A stretch of 57,411 nucleotides of DNA from positions 1 to 57,411 of IMG/VR virus record IMGVR_UViG_3300027844_000349; one strand, 5' to 3'. Of the stretch, positions 7,147-14,960 are shown one piece after another. Made by a program: the position numbers and the translations under genes. The notes under the pieces are model-generated. The model did not search any database, was not told the DNA's origin, and saw only the letters and a program-made list of their open reading frames with translations. The stretch comes from a virus. How positions within the stretch are numbered: the stretch's first letter is position 1; every line of letters begins with the position of its first letter.

Positions 7147-7934
7147 ATGCACACTGCTTCCTTATGAGAATTAACATTCGCTTTATTAACATTGACTACA
7201 CTTAAATCAAACCAAGGCATTGATTCAAGAGGTTCATATTTTTTATAACCTGTTTTAATTTTCCATTTTAAATCTTCTTCCTTAGGATAATTCTTAGTCC
7301 ACTTAACTGTGGAAGTAGCCATAAGTTTCTTAGCCTCATTACTAAGAGGATGTATATATCTAAACTGCTTACCCTTTATTCTTTTAATATTTTTATGTGC
7401 CATGAAGTCATCTGTTAACCAGAAGATTTTCTCTTTACCTGAGAAGATAGCATTCTCTTCTAGCAACTTCCTAGTAGACCTAGGATGTATCTTCTCTCCA
7501 TCTGGCCCAATGTATATATCAGTCCAGATGAACCCACCATACCAGAAATTGAATGCTTGATATACATACCCTGCCTTCCCTACAATCCCATCAGCCCAGG
7601 TATATAGAAACTTCTTTTCAGGACAGTTAAGTTTGAACCACTTAAAAACCTTGGATAGCATCTGAGTCTCTGAGTTTCTAGGATAGCTGTCGTCCATACA
7701 CATCTTACCAATTTCATAATAGTCTTTACTCCCCAACGATGGAAATAATTTATGGATAGTATTGTAAGGCTGGGTTCCCCAGCCTAGTGTTAATACTCCA
7801 GCTAATATATCCCCATCATAAATACCAAGGTAATGTTTAGTCAACCTAGGCATTACTTTAGAGTAATGCCTAGCTTGAATGAAGTCTACTGCTGTACGAG
7901 CATCAAGCTCTTGTATATAAAAATCATACTTCAT
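7143..7934 (-). CDS. mom: Mom-like DNA adenine modification protein
   Basis: A 263-residue GNAT-fold protein of the phage Mu Mom type. Mom converts adenine in phage DNA to a carbamoylmethyl derivative, which blocks many restriction enzymes. Visible signatures: ARHYSKVMPRL (residues 21-31), HYLGIYDGDILAGVLTLG (34-51), MCMDDSYPRNSETQMLS (78-94) and YTWADGIVGKAGYVYQAFNF (111-130). The start ATG 7934 lies inside the end of a 37-residue zinc-ribbon gene and lacks a good ribosome site, so translation probably depends on that upstream gene. Family assignment is from pattern memory; the exact modification made here is inference. Confidence 0.8.
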   Translation of the reverse strand: MKYDFYIQELDARTAVDFIQARHYSKVMPRLTKHYLGIYDGDILAGVLTLGWGTQPYNTIHKLFPSLGSKDYYEIGKMCMDDSYPRNSETQMLSKVFKWFKLNCPEKKFLYTWADGIVGKAGYVYQAFNFWYGGFIWTDIYIGPDGEKIHPRSTRKLLEENAIFSGKEKIFWLTDDFMAHKNIKRIKGKQFRYIHPLSNEAKKLMATSTVKWTKNYPKEEDLKWKIKTGYKKYEPLESMPWFDLSVVNVNKANVNSHKEAVCI

Positions 7935-8037
7935 TGTTATCTGGATGATTCTTACAATCATTACAGGTATTTTTAATGGTAACTGGAATCCCTGTTGTAT
8001 AGGACAACATCCGACAACGCCAACAAATATATTTCAT
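7924..8037 (-). CDS. Com-like zinc-ribbon peptide overlapping mom start
   Basis: ATG 8037 to TGA 7924 encodes 37 residues with CWRC near the N-terminus and CNDC near the C-terminus. In phage Mu the zinc-finger protein Com is encoded directly upstream of mom, overlaps it, and opens an inhibitory stem-loop so mom can be translated. The same layout is seen here: an 11-nt overlap, no good ribosome site for mom, and a short inverted repeat (ATGATT / AATCAT) about 10-25 nt before the mom ATG. It is shorter than Mu Com and the homology is not proven. Confidence 0.65.
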   Translation of the reverse strand: MKYICWRCRMLSYTTGIPVTIKNTCNDCKNHPDNNEV

Positions 8038-8291
8038 GGTATCTCCTCTATTCGTAGTTCATCCTTCTTGTCTACATCCCAATAGAATACTGTATCAGGG
8101 TCAGTACATTCTTTCTTATACTGTAGCATATCCTGAAAACCTTCTGGATTATTGTGGTAGTATTCTATCTTTGCCTCAATGTAGTATTCTTGTAGGGATG
8201 TATAATCCATACTAGTTAACTCCCATTCTGCTAAGTCTAGTATTGCTTCTTCTAGTCTTTCCTCATTATAGTCATCATCTATTCTATCCAC
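8034..8291 (-). CDS. Acidic hypothetical protein
   Basis: An 85-residue acidic, helical protein with an apparent GTG start at 8291 that overlaps the upstream stop. Its own stop overlaps the Com-like start (ATGA). Function unknown. Confidence 0.6.
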   Translation of the reverse strand: MDRIDDDYNEERLEEAILDLAEWELTSMDYTSLQEYYIEAKIEYYHNNPEGFQDMLQYKKECTDPDTVFYWDVDKKDELRIEEIP

Positions 8292-8577
8292 AAGGTTTTC
8301 TTACACTCCTATAAGCCATCCAAGCATCGTTAAACTCTACAGCATTACGCTTATCCTCGTAGTGTTTCTGCATATGGTATCTATAGAAATCTTCCAACTC
8401 CATGTCTGCTATCTTATCTAGTTGGTATTCTATCACATCATCAATCATCTTGTATATAGAATCGGCGTAAGGTATATCTCCCTCCCTATCCCACTGTTGG
8501 TTATGTTTCAACCTAACATACTCTAAAGAATTATCCTTACCTTCTTCAGGACTAATGTGTGAATATGCTACTCCCAT
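8284..8577 (-). CDS. Hypothetical helical protein
   Basis: A 97-residue charged protein with Tyr/His-rich helix (DFYRYHMQKHYEDKR). Starts at ATG 8577 after AGAGGGGG. Heads the small unit that includes the Com/Mom-like pair. No family recognised. Confidence 0.65.
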   Translation of the reverse strand: MGVAYSHISPEEGKDNSLEYVRLKHNQQWDREGDIPYADSIYKMIDDVIEYQLDKIADMELEDFYRYHMQKHYEDKRNAVEFNDAWMAYRSVRKPCG

Positions 8578-8604
8578 TATAACCCCCTCTATTTAGTAAG
8601 CTAC

Positions 8605-8691
8605 TTACAGCAACCACGATAGCCATACTCCTGTAGCAATTAATCCATTAGTTGTTATCATCCATACCTGTATTATAACTGTCTTACTCAT
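8605..8691 (-). CDS. Single-TM micropeptide (28 residues)
   Basis: ATG 8691 to TAA 8605 encodes a hydrophobic peptide (MSKTVIIQVWMITTN...), a single predicted membrane span. The start overlaps the preceding gene's stop. It fills a gap that has no other frame. Plausible but unproven. Confidence 0.35.
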   Translation of the reverse strand: MSKTVIIQVWMITTNGLIATGVWLSWLL

Positions 8692-8866
8692 TATTTATTG
8701 TCTCCCTATGTAATTTATCTGCACAAGGGGCACAAAGCATTACTACTGTACCCCCAAGATTCTGCCATGAGAAATATGTTTTATGCATATCATCTTTAGC
8801 TGCAACCCCACATGGACATATGTATATACTTTCTTCTTTATACTGTACGTTCTTCTTTCTTGCCAC
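8684..8866 (-). CDS. Small zinc-binding protein
   Basis: A 60-residue protein with CPCG and CAPC, a probable single zinc site, plus a basic N-terminus. Follows the Api92-like gene directly. Function unknown. Confidence 0.65.
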   Translation of the reverse strand: MARKKNVQYKEESIYICPCGVAAKDDMHKTYFSWQNLGGTVVMLCAPCADKLHRETINNE

Positions 8867-9388
8867 TTACGTAGTCTCTCCTAAGTATCCTGCAAACTGC
8901 ATACCTGGCTCATCATAGAACCATGAGATATGTACATCAGGATGTTGTAGCTTGAGGGTTTCATAGATACTTTCTGGTGGCCCCCAAGCAGTATCAAATG
9001 TATAGACTATATAATCTGCTTCGTAATCTTCCAGTCTAACTTCACAAGCATCCCACTTGCAAGTCCAGTTATCACTACACCAATCATACCAATTATTATG
9101 ACCGTACTTTTCTATGAGTTCGTGACTTCTTTGTTTAGTAATAGGTAAGTTACCCAATGCAAACTCTGACTCAGAACGATCTTTCTTATACTTTTCTATA
9201 TCTTCTTCAGCATCTACTATAGTAACAGGAGAACCTATCCCATGCAACTCATCAGGGAATGGGATAATAGCATCAAAGCTAAACAGATTATTAAAATTAC
9301 TACTGTATCCTTTAACTGCCTCTTTAAATGCTTTCACATCTGCTGCATCACCAGATATTGTTACTCGATTGCTACACCAATTAGGCAT
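8867..9388 (-). CDS. Api92-like / DUF1281-type phage protein
   Basis: A 173-residue protein beginning MPNWCSNRVTISG, the hallmark start of the Api92-like family of phage and plasmid proteins. Later parts fit too: an aromatic middle (NNWYDWCSDNWTCKWDA) and a C-terminal ferredoxin-like strand set (YTFDTAWGPPESIYETL). The family has no firmly established role. The ATG at 9388 overlaps the upstream stop; GGAG lies about 9 nt upstream. Confidence 0.8.
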   Translation of the reverse strand: MPNWCSNRVTISGDAADVKAFKEAVKGYSSNFNNLFSFDAIIPFPDELHGIGSPVTIVDAEEDIEKYKKDRSESEFALGNLPITKQRSHELIEKYGHNNWYDWCSDNWTCKWDACEVRLEDYEADYIVYTFDTAWGPPESIYETLKLQHPDVHISWFYDEPGMQFAGYLGETT

Positions 9389-9584
9389 CGTCATCTGCTC
9401 CGCTAAAAATTTGGTCTTGACACGACTGACAGTATCCACTAATCATGTATTCTTTTCTACTGACTTCATCAATAAAAATGAACGCTTCATCTCCACACTT
9501 AACACAATGCTGCATCTCAATAGATACTCTCATCGACCTACCGTATAAACTTAAAGCTATCTTCTCTGCAAAATCCTCAACCAT
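9381..9584 (-). CDS. Zinc-ribbon protein
   Basis: A 67-residue protein with CVKC and CQSC about 25 residues apart, beta hairpin between, and acidic end. Starts on a TAATG overlap. Typical small phage zinc ribbon. Confidence 0.65.
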   Translation of the reverse strand: MVEDFAEKIALSLYGRSMRVSIEMQHCVKCGDEAFIFIDEVSRKEYMISGYCQSCQDQIFSGADDDA

Positions 9585-9775
9585 TATTCTTTATCCTCTT
9601 CTATACTTCTATAGGTATCCAATGCTTGTTGAGCTGCCTCTAACTGAGTTCTAAGGGAACTGTTAACTGAGTGAAGAATACGTACTGACTCAGCTAAAGA
9701 TAAATAATCCTCAAACAATACTAACGAGACATCCTTCGGTTCCATATCTGGTATCTCATTTATCATTAGTGACAT
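9584..9775 (-). CDS. Coiled-coil hypothetical protein
   Basis: A 63-residue protein beginning MSLMINEIPD on the TAATG overlap with the upstream stop. The C-terminal half is a Leu/Gln/Ala coiled-coil-like helix. Function unknown. Confidence 0.6.
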   Translation of the reverse strand: MSLMINEIPDMEPKDVSLVLFEDYLSLAESVRILHSVNSSLRTQLEAAQQALDTYRSIEEDKE

Positions 9776-9993
9776 TAAATTTGTTGCTCCTTCTCTTCTA
9801 GTACTTGAAATACTCTCCACATAGAAGGGAAACTTTCCTGAAGGATTGATAACATATCTGCCATGTCACTATCCTGTCTCTCAGTTATAGAAGTTACTTT
9901 GCCTAATTCTTTATGAGCTATGTATAAAGCTTTAGCAATAATAAACTTCCCCCTCAGTGTATTACTCAATAGTTCTTGTGTGTGTACTGGCAT
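9775..9993 (-). CDS. Helical hypothetical protein
   Basis: A 72-residue helical protein resembling the small accessory proteins seen in many phage early regions; no motif. Coupled by overlap on both sides. Confidence 0.6.
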   Translation of the reverse strand: MPVHTQELLSNTLRGKFIIAKALYIAHKELGKVTSITERQDSDMADMLSILQESFPSMWRVFQVLEEKEQQI

Positions 9994-10178
9994 TAGTCAT
10001 CACCCTTTATTTCTTTCATTTCAGTGTAGTTATTTTCAAAGTCTTCCAAACCTTCTTCACTAGAATAATATTCTTCTAGTTGTTGTTTAGCATATGTTTC
10101 TAATTCAGGTATATCCATATGCTCAACAATCCATTCTGTTAGTTCTTCTATCTGCTCTTCTTTATTACCAGAGGTCAT
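9993..10178 (-). CDS. Small acidic protein
   Basis: A 61-residue very acidic helical protein (many Glu, ends KGDD) with TAGGAGAAGG before ATG 10178. Acidic small early proteins often inhibit host DNA-binding proteins, but nothing here shows a target. Confidence 0.65.
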   Translation of the reverse strand: MTSGNKEEQIEELTEWIVEHMDIPELETYAKQQLEEYYSSEEGLEDFENNYTEMKEIKGDD

Positions 10179-10332
10179 AACCTTCTCCTAACTTATTTCT
10201 ACAAACCTGACAGAACTTACCGTTCTTCTCTAGCAATTTCTTACCACAACTGTAGCAACCATAAAAGGGAATTGTGTTTCTCCACGGTCTGTAACTATCC
10301 TTATCTTTTTTATGTGTAGCATTCTTAGCCAA
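10165..10332 (-). CDS. Zinc-ribbon protein with TTG start (55 residues)
   Basis: The frame from TTG 10332 to TAA 10165 has AGGAGAGG 8 nt upstream and encodes a basic N-terminus followed by CYSC and CQVC, a four-cysteine ribbon. The TTG start is decided by the ribosome site. It overlaps neighbours by 8 and 14 nt. Confidence 0.6.
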   Translation of the reverse strand: MAKNATHKKDKDSYRPWRNTIPFYGCYSCGKKLLEKNGKFCQVCRNKLGEGYDLW

Positions 10333-10768
10333 GTCTTGTACCTCTCCTTACTGTACGTCTAGTATAACTACGCTTCTGTTCTCCAATAGGATATGGCCCC
10401 CCAAGAAATGGTAGTAAATTTCTAACGTGGCTTATAAGTATATCATACTTCCCATCTATTTGTGCGAAGGCCCAACCACCACTATCTATAAAGTACATAT
10501 CATATTCAATGAGGACATCTGTATTTAAATGGAAATTCTTATGCTTGGATACTAAGGATAAGATACGTTTCTCAACTCCCTTAGTTCTACTAGACTCACT
10601 GTTATATTTAAGTATAGGAATGTCTCTTGTTCGTACTGTTTCACTTAAGTCAAGTATAGAAACACCGACATTATCATCAGCCCTGATATTACTAAGAGAA
10701 ATCTCTCGTACTGAGATAGCATTGTTTACCTCCTTTGGTTTATTTTTAGAACCTTTTCTTCTGCCCAT
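10325..10768 (-). CDS. Hypothetical basic protein
   Basis: A 147-residue protein with a basic start (MGRRKGSKNKPKE, an AT-hook-like GRRKG) and a basic end (YTRRTVRRGTR) around a beta-rich core. Possibly DNA binding. Function unknown. Confidence 0.65.
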   Translation of the reverse strand: MGRRKGSKNKPKEVNNAISVREISLSNIRADDNVGVSILDLSETVRTRDIPILKYNSESSRTKGVEKRILSLVSKHKNFHLNTDVLIEYDMYFIDSGGWAFAQIDGKYDILISHVRNLLPFLGGPYPIGEQKRSYTRRTVRRGTRLG

Positions 10769-10769
10769 G

Positions 10770-10997
10770 TTATTCTGCCTCCACTATCTGTGCAAAGATA
10801 GTAACATATCCATACTGTTGTTCAAACCAAGCATACATGCTGAACAAGAATGGAAATATTCTTACCCTATTATTTAAAGTATCTGTAAGATAGAGCGTTA
10901 AGTTAGTTCTAGTTAGATGGAACCTACCTCGTTCAGTAGTCTTAGTCTCTCTAGAAAACCAGCTAGGTATATCATCAATTGGTATGAAGATTATCAT
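10770..10997 (-). CDS. Hypothetical protein
   Basis: A 75-residue aromatic, beta-like protein. The ATG at 10997 overlaps the previous stop as ATGA. No family recognised. Confidence 0.6.
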   Translation of the reverse strand: MIIFIPIDDIPSWFSRETKTTERGRFHLTRTNLTLYLTDTLNNRVRIFPFLFSMYAWFEQQYGYVTIFAQIVEAE

Positions 10998-11254
10998 CTC
11001 CAATCTTGATTCTCTATCCTATTAATATATCTATTTAACCATAGACCTAACCCAATCCTAAACCTAGCTTCCTCCTTAAGAGTTGGGAACTCATTCTTAT
11101 TAGTGAAAGCTAGGGCTAGGTTAAAGCCATTAATAAAATCTATTGGGTCATCAAGCATGATATCACGGGAGAAGATACGAGGGTCTAGAAACTCCTCCAA
11201 TGCTTCTGGACTAACAAAGTTTTTAAAGTAATCCAAATCATAATTATCCATCAT
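10994..11254 (-). CDS. Hypothetical protein
   Basis: An 86-residue protein with Phe/Leu/Asp-rich helices, AGGAGAAG before ATG 11254. Follows the DUF932-type gene. Function unknown. Confidence 0.65.
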   Translation of the reverse strand: MMDNYDLDYFKNFVSPEALEEFLDPRIFSRDIMLDDPIDFINGFNLALAFTNKNEFPTLKEEARFRIGLGLWLNRYINRIENQDWR

Positions 11255-11273
11255 ATACTTCTCCTTAATATCT

Positions 11274-12317
11274 TTAGTTACATAGAGACAAGGCAGTTTT
11301 AAATGCCCTACTCTTAGCTTCAGCTCTCATGCCAAAGATAGAAGTAGCAGAATTAGCACGGCCTTTACGGAAATCCTCTGTCTCTACTACAGCTTGCCAT
11401 GCTCCCCAAGGAGTATTAGCTAGCTTGCTATTCTTATCATTAAAGAATTGATACCTATCCCATGCTCCAGTACGAATAGCATCTAAACGATTAAGCCGCC
11501 TTTCATACTCATCTTGATGATGGGTCTTGTCATTTAGAATAGACAACCAAACTTCTTTACTCACATCATCAGGAGTAATGTCCTGAGATAGAGTAAGTCT
11601 ACGAGGTTTAGATGCTTCAGGATATGCAGAATTAATAATAGTCATGGCTTCTGTATTATCAATCCTATACTCTGCTAGTCTATTCATGACAGGGATAACC
11701 TTTTCTTTAGCCTGGAGCATGTTATTAAATAGGTAGACATACCACTCAGCATCTTGCTGAATGTTACGGTTATGCTTTAGGTTTACAGATACCTTAGCAG
11801 AAGCTAATCCAGTAGTCAAGGTGTTCTGACACACTACCCGTACTGGAGTGAAGGCAATAGATAAAGCACCCATGCCATCACGATGGTCTGTAACTAGGTA
11901 ATACATATGATGGTCTTCACCAGCGATGGCTCCCTCACCTGCATCTAGTGTCATGAATATCTTTTCACCATGACCTAGGGCACCCATAGTTTCTACGGGA
12001 TATGTCTCAGAGATAGGGTCTAGCATCTTAGCTAAGTCCCAAGCCTGGATAGGAGTCCATTCTTTACCTACCATTGATAGAACCCTATCTTGAGGGTCAT
12101 CATCAGTAGGTTCACGAACTACACCATAATGTCCAGACTCCATGAACTGCCCATTCTCAAGCTGAATAAAAGCAGGGAGTTTCCTAACAGGGAAACCAAT
12201 CTTAGATATCTTCATCGCTTCAGTAGCTGTCATATCAGCATCCATAACTGTACCGACTCGATGCCATGCTGGAGTCCGACGACCAAAGAACCTGTCACCA
12301 AATATGTTAGCTGCCAT
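11274..12317 (-). CDS. DUF932 / TIGR03299 phage-plasmid protein
   Basis: A 347-residue member of the family found on phages and plasmids (phage/plasmid-like protein TIGR03299, DUF932). The opening FGRRTPAWHRVGTV, the middle YYLVTDHRDGMGALSIAFTPVRVVCQNTL and the later KVSVNLKHNRNI are typical, and the length is normal. The family's function is not settled; it often sits with recombination or anti-restriction genes. AAGGAGACAG precedes the ATG. Confidence 0.88.
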   Translation of the reverse strand: MAANIFGDRFFGRRTPAWHRVGTVMDADMTATEAMKISKIGFPVRKLPAFIQLENGQFMESGHYGVVREPTDDDPQDRVLSMVGKEWTPIQAWDLAKMLDPISETYPVETMGALGHGEKIFMTLDAGEGAIAGEDHHMYYLVTDHRDGMGALSIAFTPVRVVCQNTLTTGLASAKVSVNLKHNRNIQQDAEWYVYLFNNMLQAKEKVIPVMNRLAEYRIDNTEAMTIINSAYPEASKPRRLTLSQDITPDDVSKEVWLSILNDKTHHQDEYERRLNRLDAIRTGAWDRYQFFNDKNSKLANTPWGAWQAVVETEDFRKGRANSATSIFGMRAEAKSRAFKTALSLCN

Positions 12318-12333
12318 AATTTATTCTGTCTCC

Positions 12334-12564
12334 TTATCTTCGTGTGTTAGCATTTTCTTGAGCAAGGATTCTTCTGCGTTCTTCAGAAGACATGCGGGAA
12401 GGCTTTACTTTACTAGGGTCTAACTGTTTAATAGAATTAAACTCTAGGTTGTGGTCAGAAGGTCTTTGCATTAGACCTCCCTTACTGGGTATCTGAACAC
12501 AACCTGATTCATTAGCTCTATTCATCGTGGGCTTACCACTAAGTATATACTTTTTACGGCTCAT
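12334..12564 (-). CDS. Basic hypothetical protein
   Basis: A 76-residue, basic, probably disordered protein (Ser/Arg/Lys-rich). TAATG overlap with the preceding gene; TAGGAG upstream. Function unknown. Confidence 0.65.
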   Translation of the reverse strand: MSRKKYILSGKPTMNRANESGCVQIPSKGGLMQRPSDHNLEFNSIKQLDPSKVKPSRMSSEERRRILAQENANTRR

Positions 12565-13190
12565 TAAGTTCGTACTCCTACTTGTCTACTTATACCCTTG
12601 TCCATTCTCCACTGCAACCATGTCTGCGCTTGAAGTACATTGGGATGGACACCCCTCAACTTAGCTGCTTTGACATAGGCTCCTGATATTCTCTTATAAA
12701 TGACAGGAGATTGCAATTGATTCAACTCTCGTTCTGCAAGTGACCGACCCATATACACTGCGGAAGCATGTCGGTCTACTACAGGATGGTTATCCCCAGT
12801 AGGGTCAACTATGGCTTTATAGAAAGGAACAACCTTACGTCCTTTCAATACTTCTAATGGATGTTCTCCATCTAGGATACGGAGAGCTTTCATATTGTTA
12901 ATAGTAGTCTGTCCTGTAGCATGACCTGTACCTATTAACATGTGTGCCATATGAATGTTGTCTCCCCACTCAGTTTGTGGAGATAGAGCTGCTAGTATAC
13001 CAGCCCCTACTTGTACTCGTCCAGCATCACCTTTATATCCAGCCAACTTACCTAAGCTAATAGCAACCTCATGTGCTTCAGGATACCACCGTTCTCCAAT
13101 TACTTCACACTCATCACTGAGTTCTAGATTAAGAATATTTCGGAAGCTGCCCTTGACATCATTAGTTCGCTCTTTCTTATAGTTACGCAC
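12564..13190 (-). CDS. Conserved phage protein (DUF7178-like)
   Basis: A 208-residue protein from GTG 13190, chosen because AAGGAG lies 9 nt upstream. It has the pattern WYPEAHEVAISLG ... GAGILAALSPQTEWGDN ... VVDRHASAVYMGR ... AYVKAA, which I associate with a family common in actinophages (DUF7178, from memory). The helical layout with a late conserved Asp-Arg-His-Ala recalls helix-hairpin-helix DNA glycosylases, but that link is a guess. Confidence 0.7.
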   Translation of the reverse strand: MRNYKKERTNDVKGSFRNILNLELSDECEVIGERWYPEAHEVAISLGKLAGYKGDAGRVQVGAGILAALSPQTEWGDNIHMAHMLIGTGHATGQTTINNMKALRILDGEHPLEVLKGRKVVPFYKAIVDPTGDNHPVVDRHASAVYMGRSLAERELNQLQSPVIYKRISGAYVKAAKLRGVHPNVLQAQTWLQWRMDKGISRQVGVRT

Positions 13191-13244
13191 TGTTCTTTTC
13201 TCCTTCAAGAAAAATATAATATATACCCCATACACACCAAGTAA

Positions 13245-13284
13245 AAATAGTGGGGGGGTTCACAAAGTAACCCCCCCACTATTT
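13245..13284 (-). repeat. Stem-loop family member 5
   Basis: A perfect 14-bp stem (AAATAGTGGGGGGG) with loop TTCACAAAGTAA, identical to the loop of member 6. On the minus strand the stem is followed by TTTTTAC, so this copy could act as an intrinsic terminator before the downstream gene's promoter. Confidence 0.85.
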
Positions 13285-13309
13285 AGGTAAAGCCAAGTCA
13301 AGCCCGTAG

Positions 13310-13525
13310 TTATACTAAACGTATATCAACATTAGCTATACAAGTAGTATTGTAACCATCCCCTAAAAATATTGTCCCGTATGATTCTCTATACTCCACA
13401 CGACAACGTAAGCAGAAGCACGTCTTGTTCTCTGTAATCCACTTCAATTGAGCTATAGCACTTTGAGCACTGACAGCATCAACTGTTGCTACGGCATCAT
13501 TATATTTAATGTCACTGTATATCAT
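13310..13525 (-). CDS. Small zinc-ribbon-like protein
   Basis: A 71-residue protein with CFCLRC in the middle and one later cysteine. GAGGAGG before ATG 13525. Function unknown. Confidence 0.65.
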   Translation of the reverse strand: MIYSDIKYNDAVATVDAVSAQSAIAQLKWITENKTCFCLRCRVEYRESYGTIFLGDGYNTTCIANVDIRLV

Positions 13526-13526
13526 C

Positions 13527-13712
13527 TTAGTCTACCTCCTCATATGTATCAATAGTTTCTTGGTGTTCTTTGTAGCTATCCTCACAACCCACACAGACTA
13601 GTTCTTTATTATAATCTACAGTCATAGTAGTAAAATAAGAATAGTCTTCATCTATATAAGCACACAGATAGCATTGATATGTTGAGTATACTTCTTTAGA
13701 ACTCACTTTCAT
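13527..13712 (-). CDS. Small zinc-ribbon protein
   Basis: About 61 residues with CYLC and CVGC separated by a beta hairpin. Start assigned to ATG 13712; an upstream GTG is possible. Overlaps the coiled-coil gene by 17 nt. Function unknown. Confidence 0.6.
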   Translation of the reverse strand: MKVSSKEVYSTYQCYLCAYIDEDYSYFTTMTVDYNKELVCVGCEDSYKEHQETIDTYEEVD

Positions 13713-13929
13713 AATCTCCAACGGCACTCTCCAACTCTACGATAACTTCATCCAGTTCCTCAAGTTGACTGTAAAGCTCATCGGCCTTACCCAGGTTCTC
13801 CTCTAGAACAGTATCTAACTCTTCTAGACGCTGAGTCTTTTCTGCAATACTATCCTTAGTAGACTGTGCATCTCCCCTTGCTATTTCTATTGCACCCATC
13901 AACTCTTGGATTACGGAAGCTGTAGTCAT
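13696..13929 (-). CDS. Coiled-coil acidic protein
   Basis: A 77-residue protein predicted to be one long coiled coil (regular Leu/Val/Glu heptads through the whole length). CAGGAG before ATG 13929 and a promoter-like box 36-46 nt upstream. Role unknown. Confidence 0.65.
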   Translation of the reverse strand: MTTASVIQELMGAIEIARGDAQSTKDSIAEKTQRLEELDTVLEENLGKADELYSQLEELDEVIVELESAVGDYESEF

Positions 13930-13964
13930 TATTGTTTTCTCCTGTATTATTTATTTATTCTAAT

Positions 13965-13975
13965 ATTGTACCACA
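13965..13975 (-). promoter_or_regulatory. Extended -10 promoter candidate TGTGGTACAAT
   Basis: Lies between stem-loop member 6 and the coiled-coil gene. It carries the TG extension and one mismatch in the -10 hexamer; no clear -35. Confidence 0.5.
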
Positions 13976-13988
13976 AACCCACCAACCA

Positions 13989-14028
13989 TATATTTAGGGG
14001 GGTTCACAAAGTAACCCCCCTAAATATA
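13989..14028 (-). repeat. Stem-loop family member 6
   Basis: A perfect 14-bp stem (TATATTTAGGGGGG) with loop TTCACAAAGTAA. Flanks: CCACCAACCATA on the left and CAGCCAAGCCAACC on the right, shared in part with members 4 and 5. Placed directly upstream of a promoter-like box. Confidence 0.85.
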
Positions 14029-14061
14029 TATACCAGCCAAGCCAACCAACATACTTAATTA

Positions 14062-14407
14062 CTATTCAAATTCATATCTATAATCAGTCCCTTGTTCTAC
14101 TCTTACTATATATGCTTTCAGCATTTTAAAGATTCCTAAAGAGATACCCAGTGAATTAGAGATTTGAGACTGGCATTCCACACAAGATACTCTAGCATCT
14201 TCACACTCACTATGTATATCAAAACTATTTATTGTACATAGCCCCCTTAAAAATTCCCTATCAGGATGCAGTAGTAAACGGAAACATACAATCTGAATGG
14301 GCTACCCAACCATGAGCACTTTCTATAATACCTAGTATAGGTATGAGAGTATCAGGGAATAGCTCTTGTGTAGCTGTGAGTCTATTACATACTAGACAAG
14401 TATTCAT
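14062..14407 (-). pseudogene. Frameshifted zinc-ribbon gene (or two frames)
   Basis: ATG 14407, behind GGGAGGTGA, opens a 48-residue frame with CLVC and HSDC that stops at 14261. The frame shifted by +1 then stays open from before that stop to TAG 14062 and contains HSEC and CVEC but has no usable start of its own. Joined, the two would give a plausible protein of roughly 115 residues with two cysteine pairs. Either a real +1 shift, a decayed gene or a sequencing indel near 14280-14300. Confidence 0.5.
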
Positions 14408-14477
14408 ACGATTGTCACCTCCCGTTTATGCGAATGTTTATCCGCTGCTTTGTACAACAAGTATAGCATAAGCATCC

Positions 14478-14960
14478 TTAAAATTCATCTTCCCCACGGA
14501 GTATTGATGTAGGAATAGTAGTATCTTTAAAGGAAGGAGTAAAGGAATCTAGGACATCCTCTAGCTGTCTTCCCATAAAATACTCAGCTCCATATAGAGC
14601 AAGAAAGATTTTCTTCTTAAGATTAAATCCAACAGGCTCACCACCTACTTGAACATAGCTTTGAGCTACTTCCCGTAAGCAATATAGGTCACCATCATTG
14701 ACTTCAATACGGGCTTCTTTTCCAGCATTCTCTATATCTAATGTATAGAGCACAGCATTAGCAATCTTTTCAATTAGGTCTACAGGAGCAGGTACACATA
14801 GACTAGGAGCCATTGGCCTCATAGTAGCAAAAGGTATTGCACCTTCAGGAGATTCTAACATCATAGTCAAACTGTCGTCTAGATACAGTGCTTCATTACG
14901 GGTTAGGTATACTGGCTTAGTTGGGGTGTCAAATGTTTCATCGTCTGGTTGTTGTGTCAT
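14478..14960 (-). CDS. Hypothetical phage protein
   Basis: A 160-residue protein starting MTQQPDDE, with TAGGAGG 8 nt before ATG 14960. The sequence has a helical core with Leu-rich segments (LTRNEALYLDDSLTMML; VDLIEKIANAVLYTL). No family recognised; similar proteins of unknown role occur in phage accessory regions. Confidence 0.7.
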   Translation of the reverse strand: MTQQPDDETFDTPTKPVYLTRNEALYLDDSLTMMLESPEGAIPFATMRPMAPSLCVPAPVDLIEKIANAVLYTLDIENAGKEARIEVNDGDLYCLREVAQSYVQVGGEPVGFNLKKKIFLALYGAEYFMGRQLEDVLDSFTPSFKDTTIPTSILRGEDEF

